Of a stretch of 64,000 bases of DNA, positions 20,021 to 29,513 are shown piece by piece. Origin of the DNA: Sphingomonas naasensis. GTDB taxonomy: Bacteria > Pseudomonadota > Alphaproteobacteria > Sphingomonadales > Sphingomonadaceae. Made by a program: the position numbers and the translations under genes. The notes under the pieces are model-generated. The model saw only the letters and a program-made list of their open reading frames with translations. It ran no database searches and had not been told where the DNA came from. The DNA lies in the NCBI RefSeq assembly GCF_004792695.1, contig NZ_SRXU01000001.1, forward strand, positions 558,001 to 622,000. The letters are read 5' to 3'. Within the stretch, counting starts at the first letter, position 1, and the number at the start of each line of letters is the position of its first letter.

Positions 20021-20616
20021 ATCGGGCGCAGCACCCGCGCGAGAACATAGGCGAAGGCGATCTGCCACGGCGTGTAGATCTTGAGCAGCTGCACCACGTC
20101 GCTGACGAACGAATTGCCGGTCGCCCCGGTGGTCAGGTAGAGATAGAGGACGAAGCTGCCGACCGCGCCGAGCAGCAGCGTGCCGAACGCCTCGAAGGTC
20201 AGGCTCGAGCCTTTGCGGAGCAGGCCGAAGATCGCGCAGAGCAAGAGGCTGCCGCCGGCGCCGATCATCCCGCCGACGAACCCGCGGAGGAAGCCGACTT
20301 CGTCGCCGCTGATCCCGCTCACCGTCTTCAACGCGACATAGTGCATCAGCGTGAACCCGCCGAAGAACACCAATGCCTTCACCGCGGGACGATGCGCGCG
20401 TTCCTGCCAGACGAACGGCAGGCCGAACAGCGGCGTGATCCACACCGCGCCATTGGCGACGTGGAAGTAAATCACCACCGCCAGACCGATGACGTACAAG
20501 ACATGGCCAAGTACGAGCCATTTGAACATCTCGAGCGCGGCAGGGTTGAGGGCCAGATCGAACGGCGAATGATACTCGCGAGGATCTTCGTCATCGAGGA
20601 TGGCAATATCGGACAT
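20017..20616 (-). CDS. multi-pass membrane protein of unknown function
   Basis: 199 residues from ATG 20616. It has a soluble acidic N-terminus (about 1-28) and then six hydrophobic segments (roughly 32-52, 58-70, 80-95, 110-132, 145-162, 172-195). No catalytic motif is recognised. The stop codon shares the palindrome CTAG (20017-20020) with the stop of the convergent methyltransferase gene. It stands alone between that gene and clpX. Confidence 0.75.
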   Translation of the reverse strand: MSDIAILDDEDPREYHSPFDLALNPAALEMFKWLVLGHVLYVIGLAVVIYFHVANGAVWITPLFGLPFVWQERAHRPAVKALVFFGGFTLMHYVALKTVSGISGDEVGFLRGFVGGMIGAGGSLLLCAIFGLLRKGSSLTFEAFGTLLLGAVGSFVLYLYLTTGATGNSFVSDVVQLLKIYTPWQIAFAYVLARVLRPI

Positions 20617-20691
20617 ACGTCACCTCTCCATCTCGTCTCCTTGGGCGATAGTGCGCCTCAGGGCCGAGTCGGGTCAATCGCACGCCATGCG

Positions 20692-20721
20692 AAAACGGCC
20701 GGAAAGGGATCTTTCCGGCCG
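20692..20721 (-). terminator. rho-independent terminator downstream of clpX
   Basis: A perfect 11-base stem, CGGCCGGAAAG (20696-20706) / CTTTCCGGCCG (20711-20721), with a 4-base loop. It is followed on the minus strand by TTTT (20695-20692). It is 36 bases past the clpX stop. Confidence 0.88.
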
Positions 20722-20756
20722 CTCGTGCAGTGTTTTGGCAACAGAAGTTGAGAGGA

Positions 20757-22022
<1,266 letters not shown>

Positions 22023-22124
22023 TCAATCCATCCTTTACGCGCCGGACGCGTAGCCACTACCCGCCATCCTACACGCGGGTTCCCGTCCGGCAATCCATAA
22101 ACCGCCCGGTGCGGGCAGTTTGAC

Positions 22125-22153
22125 GCCGTCCGTGGGACTCGCCCGCGGACGGC
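22125..22153 (-). other. hairpin in the clpP-clpX spacer
   Basis: GCCGTCCG (22125-22132) and CGGACGGC (22146-22153) form an 8-base stem with a 13-base loop, 15 bases after the clpP stop. There is no T run on the minus strand, so it is more likely a 3'-end stabiliser or attenuator than a full terminator. Confidence 0.4.
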
Positions 22154-22168
22154 TATAATCCAATAATC

Positions 22169-22822
22169 TTAAGCAGCTGCTGCGTCGTCGGTCGGCTGCG
22201 GCCGCTTTTCGTAAACTTCGTCGACGATGCCGAACGCCTTGGCTTCCTGAGCCTCGAGGAAGGTATCGCGATCCATCGCCCGCTCGATCTTCTCGAGCGG
22301 CTGTCCCGTATATTTGGCATACAGGTCATTCATCCGCTGGCGAATACGGAGAATCTCCTTAGCCTGGATCTCGATATCCGAGGCCATGCCCTGCGCGCCG
22401 CCCGAGGGCTGGTGCACCATGATGCGGGCATTGGTGAGCGCGACTCGCAGGCCGGGCTCGCCCGAGGCGAGCAGAAAGCTGCCCATCGACGCCGCCTGAC
22501 CGATGCACACCGTACCGACGCGCGGACGGATATATTGCATGGTGTCGTGGATCGCCATGCCGGCGGTGACCACGCCGCCCGGCGAATTGATGTACATCCA
22601 GATGTCCTTCTTCGGGTTCTCGGACTCGAGGAAGAGCAGCTGCGCGGTGATCAGCGAGGCCATATGGTCCTCGACGCCGCCGGTGACGAACACGATCCGC
22701 TCACGGAGCAGACGCGAATAGATGTCGAAGCTGCGCTCGCCGCGGCTCGACTGTTCGATGACGATGGGAACGAGGCCGCCAGTGACGGGATCAATGGTCA
22801 TCTGACCGGAAAGCGGATGCAT
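22169..22822 (-). CDS. clpP: ATP-dependent Clp protease proteolytic subunit ClpP
   Basis: 217 residues from ATG 22822, with AAGAGAAAA upstream. Catalytic Ser is in [12 protein letters not shown] and His in [10 protein letters not shown]; the Asp follows in AMDRDTF. The short N-terminal propeptide-like region ([15 protein letters not shown]) precedes [21 protein letters not shown], which is typical. It forms the tetradecameric protease chamber used by ClpX and ClpA. It lies divergent from an SDR gene across 125 bases. Confidence 0.98.
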   Translation of the reverse strand: MHPLSGQMTIDPVTGGLVPIVIEQSSRGERSFDIYSRLLRERIVFVTGGVEDHMASLITAQLLFLESENPKKDIWMYINSPGGVVTAGMAIHDTMQYIRPRVGTVCIGQAASMGSFLLASGEPGLRVALTNARIMVHQPSGGAQGMASDIEIQAKEILRIRQRMNDLYAKYTGQPLEKIERAMDRDTFLEAQEAKAFGIVDEVYEKRPQPTDDAAAA

Positions 22823-22947
22823 GCGGGATTTTCTCTTGGATGGTTGCCCAGAGCCCCAACATCGGCGCTCGGGCAGCGCGGCGCAAGGGGGGAACGCAGT
22901 GAACGCCCCGCATTGAACCTGCACGATCCCGCACCCATATCGTTACG

Positions 22948-23985
22948 ATGGCGACATATACGGTCCTCGTTACGGGCGGCTCGGGCTTCGTCGGAAGCCA
23001 TGTGATCCTCCAGCTGCTGGCGGCGGGGCATCAGGTGCGCACCACCGTGCGCAGCCTCGCGCGCGAAGCCGAGATGCGCGCGACGCTGGCCCGTGCCGGC
23101 GCGGATGCCGGCGAGCGGCTGCGCTTCTTCGCCGCCGATCTCGAAAAGGACGAGGGCTGGGCCGCCGCGGTCGAAGGCTGCGACTATGTCCAGCACGTCG
23201 CGTCGCCCTTCCCGCCCGCCCAGCCCAGCGACGAGAACGAGCTGATTCGCCCCGCACGCGAGGGCACGCTGCGCGTGCTGCGCGCGGCGCGCGACGCCGG
23301 AGTGAAGCGAGTCGTCGTCACTTCCTCGTTCGCCGCGATCGGCTATGGCCAGGGACAGCGCGACACGCCCTATACCGAGGCGGACTGGACCGATCCCGAC
23401 GGCCCCGCGGTGCAGCCCTATATGAAGTCCAAGACGCTCGCCGAGCGCGCGGCGTGGGAGTTCGTCGAACACGAGGGCAAGGGCATGGAGCTGGCGGTGG
23501 TCAATCCCGTCGGCATCTTCGGGCCCGCGCTCAACGGCGATCTCTCGACCTCGATCTTCCTCGTCCAGACGATGCTCGAGGGCAAGATGCCCGGCACGCC
23601 GCGGCTCTGGCTCGGCGTGGTCGATGTGCGCGACGTCGCCGACCTCCAGTTGCGCGCGATGACCGATCCGGCCGCCGCGGGCGAGCGCTTCCTCGCCGTC
23701 GCCGGCGATGCGATGTCGTTTCATCAGATGGCCAGCGTGCTGCGCGCGCGGCTCGGCCCGGCCGGCGCGAGGGCGCCGAAGCGCGAGCTGCCCGATTGGC
23801 TGATCCGCCTGCTCGCGCTGTTCAACCCGCTTGCCCGCGAGGCCGTGCCGCGGCTCGGCATTCAGGCGCGCGCGAGCAACGCGAAGGCGCGCAGCGTGCT
23901 CGGCTGGCAGCCGCGATCGAACGAGGAGGCGATCGTCGCCAGCGCCGAGAGCCTGATGGCGCTCGGGCTGGTCACCAGCGCCTGA
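22948..23985 (+). CDS. NAD(P)-dependent extended SDR, aldehyde-reductase-like
   Basis: 345 residues. The Rossmann motif TGGSGFVGSHV is at 9-19, and the YxxxK catalytic pair is in PYMKSKTLAE with an upstream Ser in VVTSSFAA. The closest class by pattern is the 'epimerase/dehydratase' group of aldehyde and dihydroflavonol-4-reductase-like enzymes. It probably reduces an aldehyde or ketone. No partner genes are adjacent, so the substrate cannot be inferred. Confidence 0.88.
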   Translation: MATYTVLVTGGSGFVGSHVILQLLAAGHQVRTTVRSLAREAEMRATLARAGADAGERLRFFAADLEKDEGWAAAVEGCDYVQHVASPFPPAQPSDENELIRPAREGTLRVLRAARDAGVKRVVVTSSFAAIGYGQGQRDTPYTEADWTDPDGPAVQPYMKSKTLAERAAWEFVEHEGKGMELAVVNPVGIFGPALNGDLSTSIFLVQTMLEGKMPGTPRLWLGVVDVRDVADLQLRAMTDPAAAGERFLAVAGDAMSFHQMASVLRARLGPAGARAPKRELPDWLIRLLALFNPLAREAVPRLGIQARASNAKARSVLGWQPRSNEEAIVASAESLMALGLVTSA

Positions 23986-23989
23986 GGCC

Positions 23990-24472
23990 TCACTGGCCGG
24001 CCATGCAATCGCGCTGGTAGGTTGCGTTCATCAAATCCATGCGGTCCATGACCCAATCCGCCTTGCGATCGATCGCGCCGTAATTGGTCTTCGCGTCGTC
24101 GCGCGTCGTTTTGATCTGCGCGGTCGCCGAGGCCATCGAGGCCACCGATCCGAACGGTCCGGGCAGCATGCCGCCCACCGTTCCCGCGGCCTCCAGCGCC
24201 CGGGTCTTGGCGCCCTTTTTGTAGACGATCGCGTCGCGCTGGGCCTCGATCACATCGAGCTGCGCGAGCCTTCCCCGCGATTCGGCGAGGACCTGCGCGC
24301 AGCTGAGCTTGTCGTCGCCCGGCAGCGCCGGTCCGTCGGGCAGCGGATCGGGGATCGGCAGATCCTGCGCCTGCGCGGCGGCCGGCGCCGTCGCCTGCCG
24401 GGGATAAGCAGGCGCCGCGACGACGCCGACGAGCAGCATCGCGATCATCGCCGGTCCGATTGGTGCGCGCAT
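23990..24472 (-). CDS. exported hypothetical protein
   Basis: 160 residues. A signal peptide (about 1-25) and a Pro/Ala-rich stretch (26-55) precede a body with two Cys (SCAQVL near 58 and the C-terminal RDCMAGQ), which could form a disulfide. The body is predicted mostly helical, with a Gly-rich turn (GTVGGMLPGPFGSVAS). No family is recognised. It is convergent with the SDR gene, four bases from its stop. Confidence 0.65.
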   Translation of the reverse strand: MRAPIGPAMIAMLLVGVVAAPAYPRQATAPAAAQAQDLPIPDPLPDGPALPGDDKLSCAQVLAESRGRLAQLDVIEAQRDAIVYKKGAKTRALEAAGTVGGMLPGPFGSVASMASATAQIKTTRDDAKTNYGAIDRKADWVMDRMDLMNATYQRDCMAGQ

Positions 24473-24630
24473 CGTCGATTCCTCAAATCAGAGGGCGCAG
24501 CATGCGCGCGATCCGGCGAGGGCAAACCATCGCGAGGCGAACCCCGCCCATCCGTCGACGAAGCGCGCGCCGCGCGGGTCGGCCGTTAGCGACTTTTCCA
24601 CGCCCTCGCGGCTATGGCCGGGGCGTGCCC

Positions 24631-25944
24631 ATGCCAAGCGTGACCTCCGAACGCCGTTTCCTGCTGCTCGTGCTCGGCGCCGGGCTGTTGCTGCGCCTCG
24701 CGCTGCTCGCGCTGCGCGGCGACGGCGTGACCGGCTTCTACGGCGCCGGCGAGGCCACCCGCGTCGCGCTGGCCTTCGCGCGCACCGGCGGCATCGCCGA
24801 CGCCTATTATCAGGGCTATGGCCCCACCGCGCACCTGCTGCCGCTCAATCCCGGGATGGCGGGAGCCATGCTGTGGCTGTTCGGCCCGGGGAGCATCGCC
24901 GCCAATTTCGCGCTGCTCGCCTGGTCGCTGCTGCAGACCTTCACCGCCTATCTGCTGCTCCGCCGGCTGGCGATCGCGCTCGGCATGGACGCGGCCGCGG
25001 TCCGCAGCGGGCTCGTCCTCCTCTGCCTCCTGCCGGTGTTCATGCCGCAGGAGACGATCGACTTCCGCTATTGGGAAGGCGCCGCCGCGATGGCGCTCGC
25101 GGCGCTCAACCTGCTGCTGATCGTGCGTGTCGACGCCACCCGCGCCGCGCCCCCCTCGCTGGTGCTCGGCGCCGCGGCGCTCGCCGCCCTCACCTTCTTC
25201 GTCAGCCCCGCGGCGGGGCTCGCACTCTATGCCTGTTGGGGGCTGGTCGCGCTGGTGCGGCTCGGCTGGAAGCGCGCGACGGTGCTCGGCGGCGCCTGTG
25301 CCGCGGCGCTGGCGCTGCTGATCGCGCCATGGATGCTGCGCAACGCCGCGGTGATGGGCGATCCGATCCCGCTACGCAGCAATTTCGGGCTCGAGCTGGC
25401 GATCGGCAACCATCCCGCCGCGCTCGACGCCGCCGATCCCGACGACGTCTTCGCCGGGCGCCTGCTCCAGATCCATCCCTATCACAGCCCCGCCGCGCGC
25501 GCCGCGCTGCGCGCCGCGGGCGGCGAGAGCGCCTATTCCGCTGCGCTCGGCGCCGAGACGAGGGCCTGGATCGCGGCGCATCCGATCGCCTTCGCGCGGC
25601 TGAGCGTGGCGCACCTCACCCAATTCTTCGTGCCCCGCCCCTGGCAATTCTATTTCAGCGGCTGGGGCGAGGCGCGCCATCTGCGCGCGCTGATCATCGG
25701 GCTGGTCAGCCTCCTCGGCCTCGCCGGACTGGGGCTCGGGATCGCGCGCGGACGCCGCGGCTATTGGCTGGTCGGGATCTATGTCGCGCTGGCGGCGCTG
25801 CCCTATGCGATCGTCCAGCCGGTGCCGCGCTACAGCTACATCGTCTGGCCGCTGCTCGCCTTTTTCGCGGCGGACGCCGTGGTGCGCGCGCGACGGCGGC
25901 TGCACGCCGGCGCTGCGCCGGCGCCGGCCCCGGTCAGTCCCTGA
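24631..25944 (+). CDS. multi-pass GT-C/GT39-like glycosyltransferase or related membrane protein
   Basis: 437 residues from ATG 24631 (GTG 24625 is an alternative). About ten hydrophobic helices are present. The first large extracytoplasmic loop has the pattern GEATRVALAFARTGGIADAYY...GPTAHLLPLNPGM, the GT39/ArnT-like layout with acidic residues after helix 1. It probably moves a sugar from a polyprenyl phosphate to a periplasmic acceptor. The adjacent convergent gene is a DPM1-like GT2, whose product would be the polyprenyl-phosphate sugar donor; the two genes overlap by 11 bases at their 3' ends. Confidence 0.72.
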   Translation: MPSVTSERRFLLLVLGAGLLLRLALLALRGDGVTGFYGAGEATRVALAFARTGGIADAYYQGYGPTAHLLPLNPGMAGAMLWLFGPGSIAANFALLAWSLLQTFTAYLLLRRLAIALGMDAAAVRSGLVLLCLLPVFMPQETIDFRYWEGAAAMALAALNLLLIVRVDATRAAPPSLVLGAAALAALTFFVSPAAGLALYACWGLVALVRLGWKRATVLGGACAAALALLIAPWMLRNAAVMGDPIPLRSNFGLELAIGNHPAALDAADPDDVFAGRLLQIHPYHSPAARAALRAAGGESAYSAALGAETRAWIAAHPIAFARLSVAHLTQFFVPRPWQFYFSGWGEARHLRALIIGLVSLLGLAGLGLGIARGRRGYWLVGIYVALAALPYAIVQPVPRYSYIVWPLLAFFAADAVVRARRRLHAGAAPAPAPVSP

Positions 25945-26863
25945 ACGGTCCCGGCTGCGCCAGATAGGCCAGCCGTCGCATCTCGCGCCGACCGCGCACC
26001 ACGGTGTCGAGGATCAGCCCGGTGAACAGGTTGAGAAAGGCGAGGATCATCAGCCCCGTCGCGAGGATCGCGGTCGGGAAGCGCGGCACGCTGTGCGTGT
26101 GGAGATAGGTGATCGCCAGCGGGAAGGCGAGGATCAGCGCCATCAGCGCGAAGACGGTGGCGATGAAGCCGAAGAATAGCATCGGCCGCTCGATCCGGTA
26201 GAGCACCGCGATCGTCTTCGCGATGCGGAAGCCGTCACGATAGGTGTTGAGCTTCGACGCCGAGCCCTCGGGCCGCGCGAAATAGCGCGTCTCGGCCTCG
26301 CCGACCGGCATCTTGAGCTCGAGCGCGTGGACGCTGATCTCGGTCTCGATCTCGAACCCCGAGGAGAGCACCGGAAAGCTCTTCACGAAGCGGCGCGAGA
26401 AGGCGCGATAGCCCGAGAAGATATCGGTGAAGCTGCGCCCGAACAGATGCGCGAGCAGCCCGGTCATCGCGCGATTGCCGAGAACATGGCCGCGGCGATA
26501 GGCCTCGGCCGCCTCGTGGACGCGGGTGCCGACCACCATGTCGAGCCCGTCGCGGGTCAGCCGCTCGACCATCGCGGGCGCGGCGCTGGCGTCATAGGTC
26601 GCGTCGCCATCGGCCATCACATAGATATCGGCATCGATATCGGCGAACATCCGCCGGACGACATTGCCCTTGCCCTGCATCCGCTCGCTGCGGACGATCG
26701 CGCCGGCCTCGCGCGCGACGTCGATCGTGCGGTCGCGGCTGTTGTTGTCGTAGACATAGATGGCGGCGTCGGGAAACACCGCGCGAAAACCCGCGATCGT
26801 CTGCGCGATCGCGGCTTCTTCGTTGTAGCAGGGGAGAAGGACGGCAATGCGCGGTTCGGTCAT
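25934..26863 (-). CDS. family 2 glycosyltransferase with C-terminal membrane helices
   Basis: 309 residues. The GT-A start AVLLPCYNEEAAIAQTI is followed by the nucleotide-sugar and metal site in MADGDATYD, and a further motif, GRSFTDIFSGYRAFSRRF, typical of polyprenyl-phosphate sugar synthases. Two hydrophobic helices near 230-290 anchor it. It probably makes a polyprenyl-phosphate-linked hexose on the inner face of the membrane. It neighbours a GT39-like gene, a likely user of that donor. Confidence 0.88.
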   Translation of the reverse strand: MTEPRIAVLLPCYNEEAAIAQTIAGFRAVFPDAAIYVYDNNSRDRTIDVAREAGAIVRSERMQGKGNVVRRMFADIDADIYVMADGDATYDASAAPAMVERLTRDGLDMVVGTRVHEAAEAYRRGHVLGNRAMTGLLAHLFGRSFTDIFSGYRAFSRRFVKSFPVLSSGFEIETEISVHALELKMPVGEAETRYFARPEGSASKLNTYRDGFRIAKTIAVLYRIERPMLFFGFIATVFALMALILAFPLAITYLHTHSVPRFPTAILATGLMILAFLNLFTGLILDTVVRGRREMRRLAYLAQPGPFRD

Positions 26864-26934
26864 TACGCTGCTTTAGGGCCGAAACGATAGCGTTTCGATA
26901 ATTTTGTAAGCCGACGGCCAAACCGTCACCGGAC

Positions 26935-26972
26935 AAAGCAAAGGCCCGCTCCCCATGATGGAGAACGGACCT
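26935..26972 (-). terminator. terminator downstream of trigger factor
   Basis: On the minus strand AGGTCCGTTCTCC (26972-26960) pairs over 13 positions (with G-U pairs) with GGGGAGCGGGCCT (26954-26942) around a 5-base loop, followed by TTGCTTTG. It lies 130 bases past the tig stop and 79 bases before the start of the GT2 gene, beyond a repeat element. Confidence 0.6.
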
Positions 26973-26983
26973 CACTTTACTTC

Positions 26984-27092
26984 CGTCACCCCGGCCTCGG
27001 GCCGGGGTCCACCGGGAGGCTGGCGGAAATGCCCGAGCCTTCTGTCCGACCCTTGATGCACCGTGGACCCCGGCACGAGGCCGGGGTGACGG
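26984..27092. repeat. paired inverted repeat, CGTCACCCCGGCC family (copy 2)
   Basis: The left arm 26984-27012 and right arm 27063-27092 have nearly the same sequences as the arms at 5104-5132 and 5183-5212, with the same 50-base spacing but an unrelated centre. Each arm is a GC hairpin. It fills the space just after the tig stop. Confidence 0.78.
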
Positions 27093-27103
27093 TGCTGACC
27101 GGA

Positions 27104-28786
27104 TCAGTCGGCCTTCTTCTTCGCCGGCGCCTTCTTGGCCGGCTTGGCCGGAGCCTCTTCCGCCTTCTCGGCCTTGGCGGCCGGCGCCTTCTTGGTCGCC
27201 GCCTTCTTCACCGGCTCGGCCTCGACGAGATCGTCGCCGGGGGCCGCAGGCTCGACGTCGGCGGCTTCGACCTTCCTGGGCTTGGCGGCCTTCTTGGCGG
27301 GCGCCTCGACGGCTTCCTCCGCCTTGGGCTCGGCCTTGGCCTTCTTGGCGGGCTTGGCTTCGGCCTCGTCGGCGGCCGGCTTCTTCGCGGCCGCCTTCTT
27401 CGCCTTGGGCTTATGGTTGTCGTGATCGTGCGTGTAGGTGCCGGTGTCGAAGCCCTCGTCGCTCTCGATCGCGGCTTCCAGCTCCTCGCGAGTCACTTCG
27501 CGGTCGCTGATCTCGGCCTTGTCGAACAGGAAGTCGACGACCTTGTCCTCGAACAGCGGCGCACGCAGCTGGGCAGCCGCCATCGGCTCCTGCTGGACAT
27601 ACTGGATGAAGCGCTGGCGATCCTCGGGGCCGTATTGCTGCGCGGCCTGCGCGATCAGCCGGCTCATCTCCTGCTGCGAGACTTCGACGCCGTTGGCGGT
27701 GCCGATCTCGGAGAGGAGCAGACCGAGGCGCACGCGGCGCTCGGCGATCTTGAAATAGTCGTCGCGCTCGGATTCGAGCTCGGCGAGCGCCGCGGCGGGA
27801 TCTTCCTCATGCTCAGTCTCGTGGACGAGCTGGTGCCAGATCTGCTGGAACTCGGCGTCGACCATCGACGGCGGCACCGGGAAATCATGGCCCGCGGCGA
27901 GCTGGTCGAGCAGCTTGCGCTTCATATAGGTGCGGGTGAGGCCGCCCAGCTGCTGCTCGATCTGGCCCTTGAGCAGCCCCTGGAGCTGCTCGAGATCCTG
28001 CAGGCCGAGCTGCTTGGCGAACTCGTCGTCGATCTTCGCCTCGCCGGCGGTCTTCACCGCGGTGATCTTGAGATCGAAGGTGGCGGGCTGACCGGCGAGG
28101 TTCTTGGCGCCGTAATCGTCGGGGAAGGTAACCGAGATCTGCTTCTCGTCGCCGGCCTTCACGCCGATGATCTGGTCCTCGAAGCCCGGGATCAGGCGGC
28201 CCGAGCCGATTTCGACGGCCATGCCCTCGCCGGTGCCGCCGTCGAAGGCGACGCCGTCAGCGGTCTTGCCGACAAAGTCCATCGTGACCTGGTCGCCGGT
28301 CGCCGCCTTGTGCTTGGCGGGGGCGTCTTCCCAGCTCTTCTGGTTGCTGGCGAGCTGCTCGAGCTGCTTCTGCACCTCGGCGTCATCGGCCGGAACGGTC
28401 AGGCGCTCGAGCTTGAGGCCCTCGATCGACGGCGTCGGCACGTCGGGGAGCACTTCGAGCTCGACCTTGATCTCGGCGTCCTTGCCGGGGGCGTATTCGC
28501 CCTCGAGGCTCACCGACGGCTGCATCGCAGGGCGCAGCTTGTGATCGACGAGGAGCTTCTGGATGCCTTCCTGGATCGAGTTGTTGAGCGCGTCCTGCGC
28601 GATCGCCTCGCCGTGCATCTTGCGCACAAGATTGGCGGGAACCTTACCGGGGCGGAAGCCCGGCATGCGGACCTGCGGGGCGACCCGCTTCACTTCGGCA
28701 TCGACCTTCTTGTCGATGTCCTTGGCGGTGATGGTCAGCGTGTAGGCGCGCTTCAGGCCCTCGTTCAACGTCTCGACAGTCTGCAT
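27104..28786 (-). CDS. tig: trigger factor with an extra Lys/Ala-rich C-terminal tail
   Basis: 560 residues from ATG 28786. The ribosome-binding signature GFRPGKVP is at 43-50. A PPIase domain follows (about 155-245, GDQVTMDFVGKTADGVAFDGG), then the helical chaperone arms. The normal protein would end near residue 450. Here about 108 further residues (453-560) are built from K, A, E and P in AKKAAAKK / PAKKAPAKKKAD-like repeats. The tail begins with a His/Asp-rich stretch (THDHDNHK). It binds nascent chains at the ribosome exit. The tail looks like histone H1 and could bind nucleic acid or rRNA; that is inference. Confidence 0.95.
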   Translation of the reverse strand: MQTVETLNEGLKRAYTLTITAKDIDKKVDAEVKRVAPQVRMPGFRPGKVPANLVRKMHGEAIAQDALNNSIQEGIQKLLVDHKLRPAMQPSVSLEGEYAPGKDAEIKVELEVLPDVPTPSIEGLKLERLTVPADDAEVQKQLEQLASNQKSWEDAPAKHKAATGDQVTMDFVGKTADGVAFDGGTGEGMAVEIGSGRLIPGFEDQIIGVKAGDEKQISVTFPDDYGAKNLAGQPATFDLKITAVKTAGEAKIDDEFAKQLGLQDLEQLQGLLKGQIEQQLGGLTRTYMKRKLLDQLAAGHDFPVPPSMVDAEFQQIWHQLVHETEHEEDPAAALAELESERDDYFKIAERRVRLGLLLSEIGTANGVEVSQQEMSRLIAQAAQQYGPEDRQRFIQYVQQEPMAAAQLRAPLFEDKVVDFLFDKAEISDREVTREELEAAIESDEGFDTGTYTHDHDNHKPKAKKAAAKKPAADEAEAKPAKKAKAEPKAEEAVEAPAKKAAKPRKVEAADVEPAAPGDDLVEAEPVKKAATKKAPAAKAEKAEEAPAKPAKKAPAKKKAD

Positions 28787-28852
28787 TCTTTCAGGCTTCC
28801 ACACTAGAATTGGGATCGCGGCGCCGGGACGCTGATCAGAGAGCGGCGGTGC

Positions 28853-28937
28853 TGGTGCGGGCGAAGGGACTCGAACCCCCACACCTTTCGATACCAGAAC
28901 CTAAATCTGGCGCGTCTACCAGTTCCGCCACGCCCGC
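28853..28937 (-). tRNA. tRNA-Leu (TAG)
   Basis: 85 bases on the minus strand: acceptor GCGGGCG/CGCCCGC, D-arm, anticodon stem CCAGA/TCTGG with loop TTTAGGT giving TAG, a long class II variable arm, T-loop TTCGAGT and encoded CCA (28853-28855). It lies 66 bases upstream of tig on the same strand. Confidence 0.95.
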
Positions 28938-28996
28938 AGGGGCACCGCCGGTCGGCGGGCTCTATAGCAGTCATGGCATCCGGAGCAAGCGGCGAA

Positions 28997-29021
28997 GCAA
29001 CCGCGCGGTGCGCGCAGCGTT
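28997..29021 (+). promoter_or_regulatory. possible EcfG-type general-stress promoter
   Basis: GCAAC (28997-29001) and CGTT (29018-29021) are 16 bases apart. The EcfG consensus of alphaproteobacteria is GGAAC-N16/17-CGTT, so one base differs in the -35. It lies 24 bases before a small proline-rich gene. A weak pattern match. Confidence 0.3.
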
Positions 29022-29045
29022 CAACGGGGGACAAGGAGACCCCGA

Positions 29046-29231
29046 ATGCCCGTCGAACCGCCGATTCCCGCGACCCCCGAGCCGGCGCCCGCCGAAACCC
29101 CGGGCGCGCCCCAGCCCGCGCAGCCCGCCACGCCGCCGCCCGAATATCACCCGCCCGCCCCCGATGTCGACGTCCCCGCGCCGCAGCCCGGCGGCGACCC
29201 CAATGTCGCGCCGGGGCAACCGATCGCCTGA
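29046..29231 (+). CDS. small proline-rich protein
   Basis: 61 residues, about 40% Pro, with repeated PxP and acidic residues (EPPIPATPEPAPAE, DVDVPAPQPGG). AAGGAG is 8 bases before ATG 29046. It has no signal peptide, membrane segment or Cys and should be unfolded in water. It is followed by a second small gene of similar low complexity. The role is unknown; such pairs are often part of stress regulons in sphingomonads, which is inference here. Confidence 0.6.
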   Translation: MPVEPPIPATPEPAPAETPGAPQPAQPATPPPEYHPPAPDVDVPAPQPGGDPNVAPGQPIA

Positions 29232-29261
29232 GCTGGCGTTCACCAGACGAGGAGAAGAGTC

Positions 29262-29480
29262 ATGGGCGAGACGAGCAACGACGCCGAACTGCGCGGACCG
29301 ATCACCGGCGAGGCGGACGATCCGCGTTCCGATCTCGAACAGGCCGTGCAGTCGCGCGCGGACGAGGCCGATGCCGCGGGCGGCGGCGGAACGGAGTCGC
29401 CGCTCGAGCCGACGGGTATCCCCGACGGCGTCGGCGGCACCGCGGGCGAAGTGAAGAATCAGGATCGCACGCAGCAATAA
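29262..29480 (+). CDS. small acidic hydrophilic protein
   Basis: 72 residues starting MGETSNDAELRGPITG, preceded by GAGGAGAAG. It is rich in Asp, Glu and Gly with no hydrophobic run and ends GEVKNQDRTQQ. The composition resembles hydrophilin-like stress proteins, but no family motif is present. It follows the proline-rich gene by 30 bases and precedes a Crp/Fnr regulator by 33 bases, so the three may share a transcript. Confidence 0.6.
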   Translation: MGETSNDAELRGPITGEADDPRSDLEQAVQSRADEADAAGGGGTESPLEPTGIPDGVGGTAGEVKNQDRTQQ

Positions 29481-29513
29481 TCGGGTATGCCGGTCCGAAC
29501 GGAGCACCCGATC

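Noticed and set aside
22140..22165. Plus-strand promoter from GGCTATAATCC near clpP
   Set aside because: No plus-strand gene follows within range and no -35 is seen at a suitable distance.
25934..25944. Frameshift or assembly error at the overlap of the two glycosyltransferase genes
   Set aside because: Both C-termini read naturally and short convergent 3' overlaps occur at several other places in the window.
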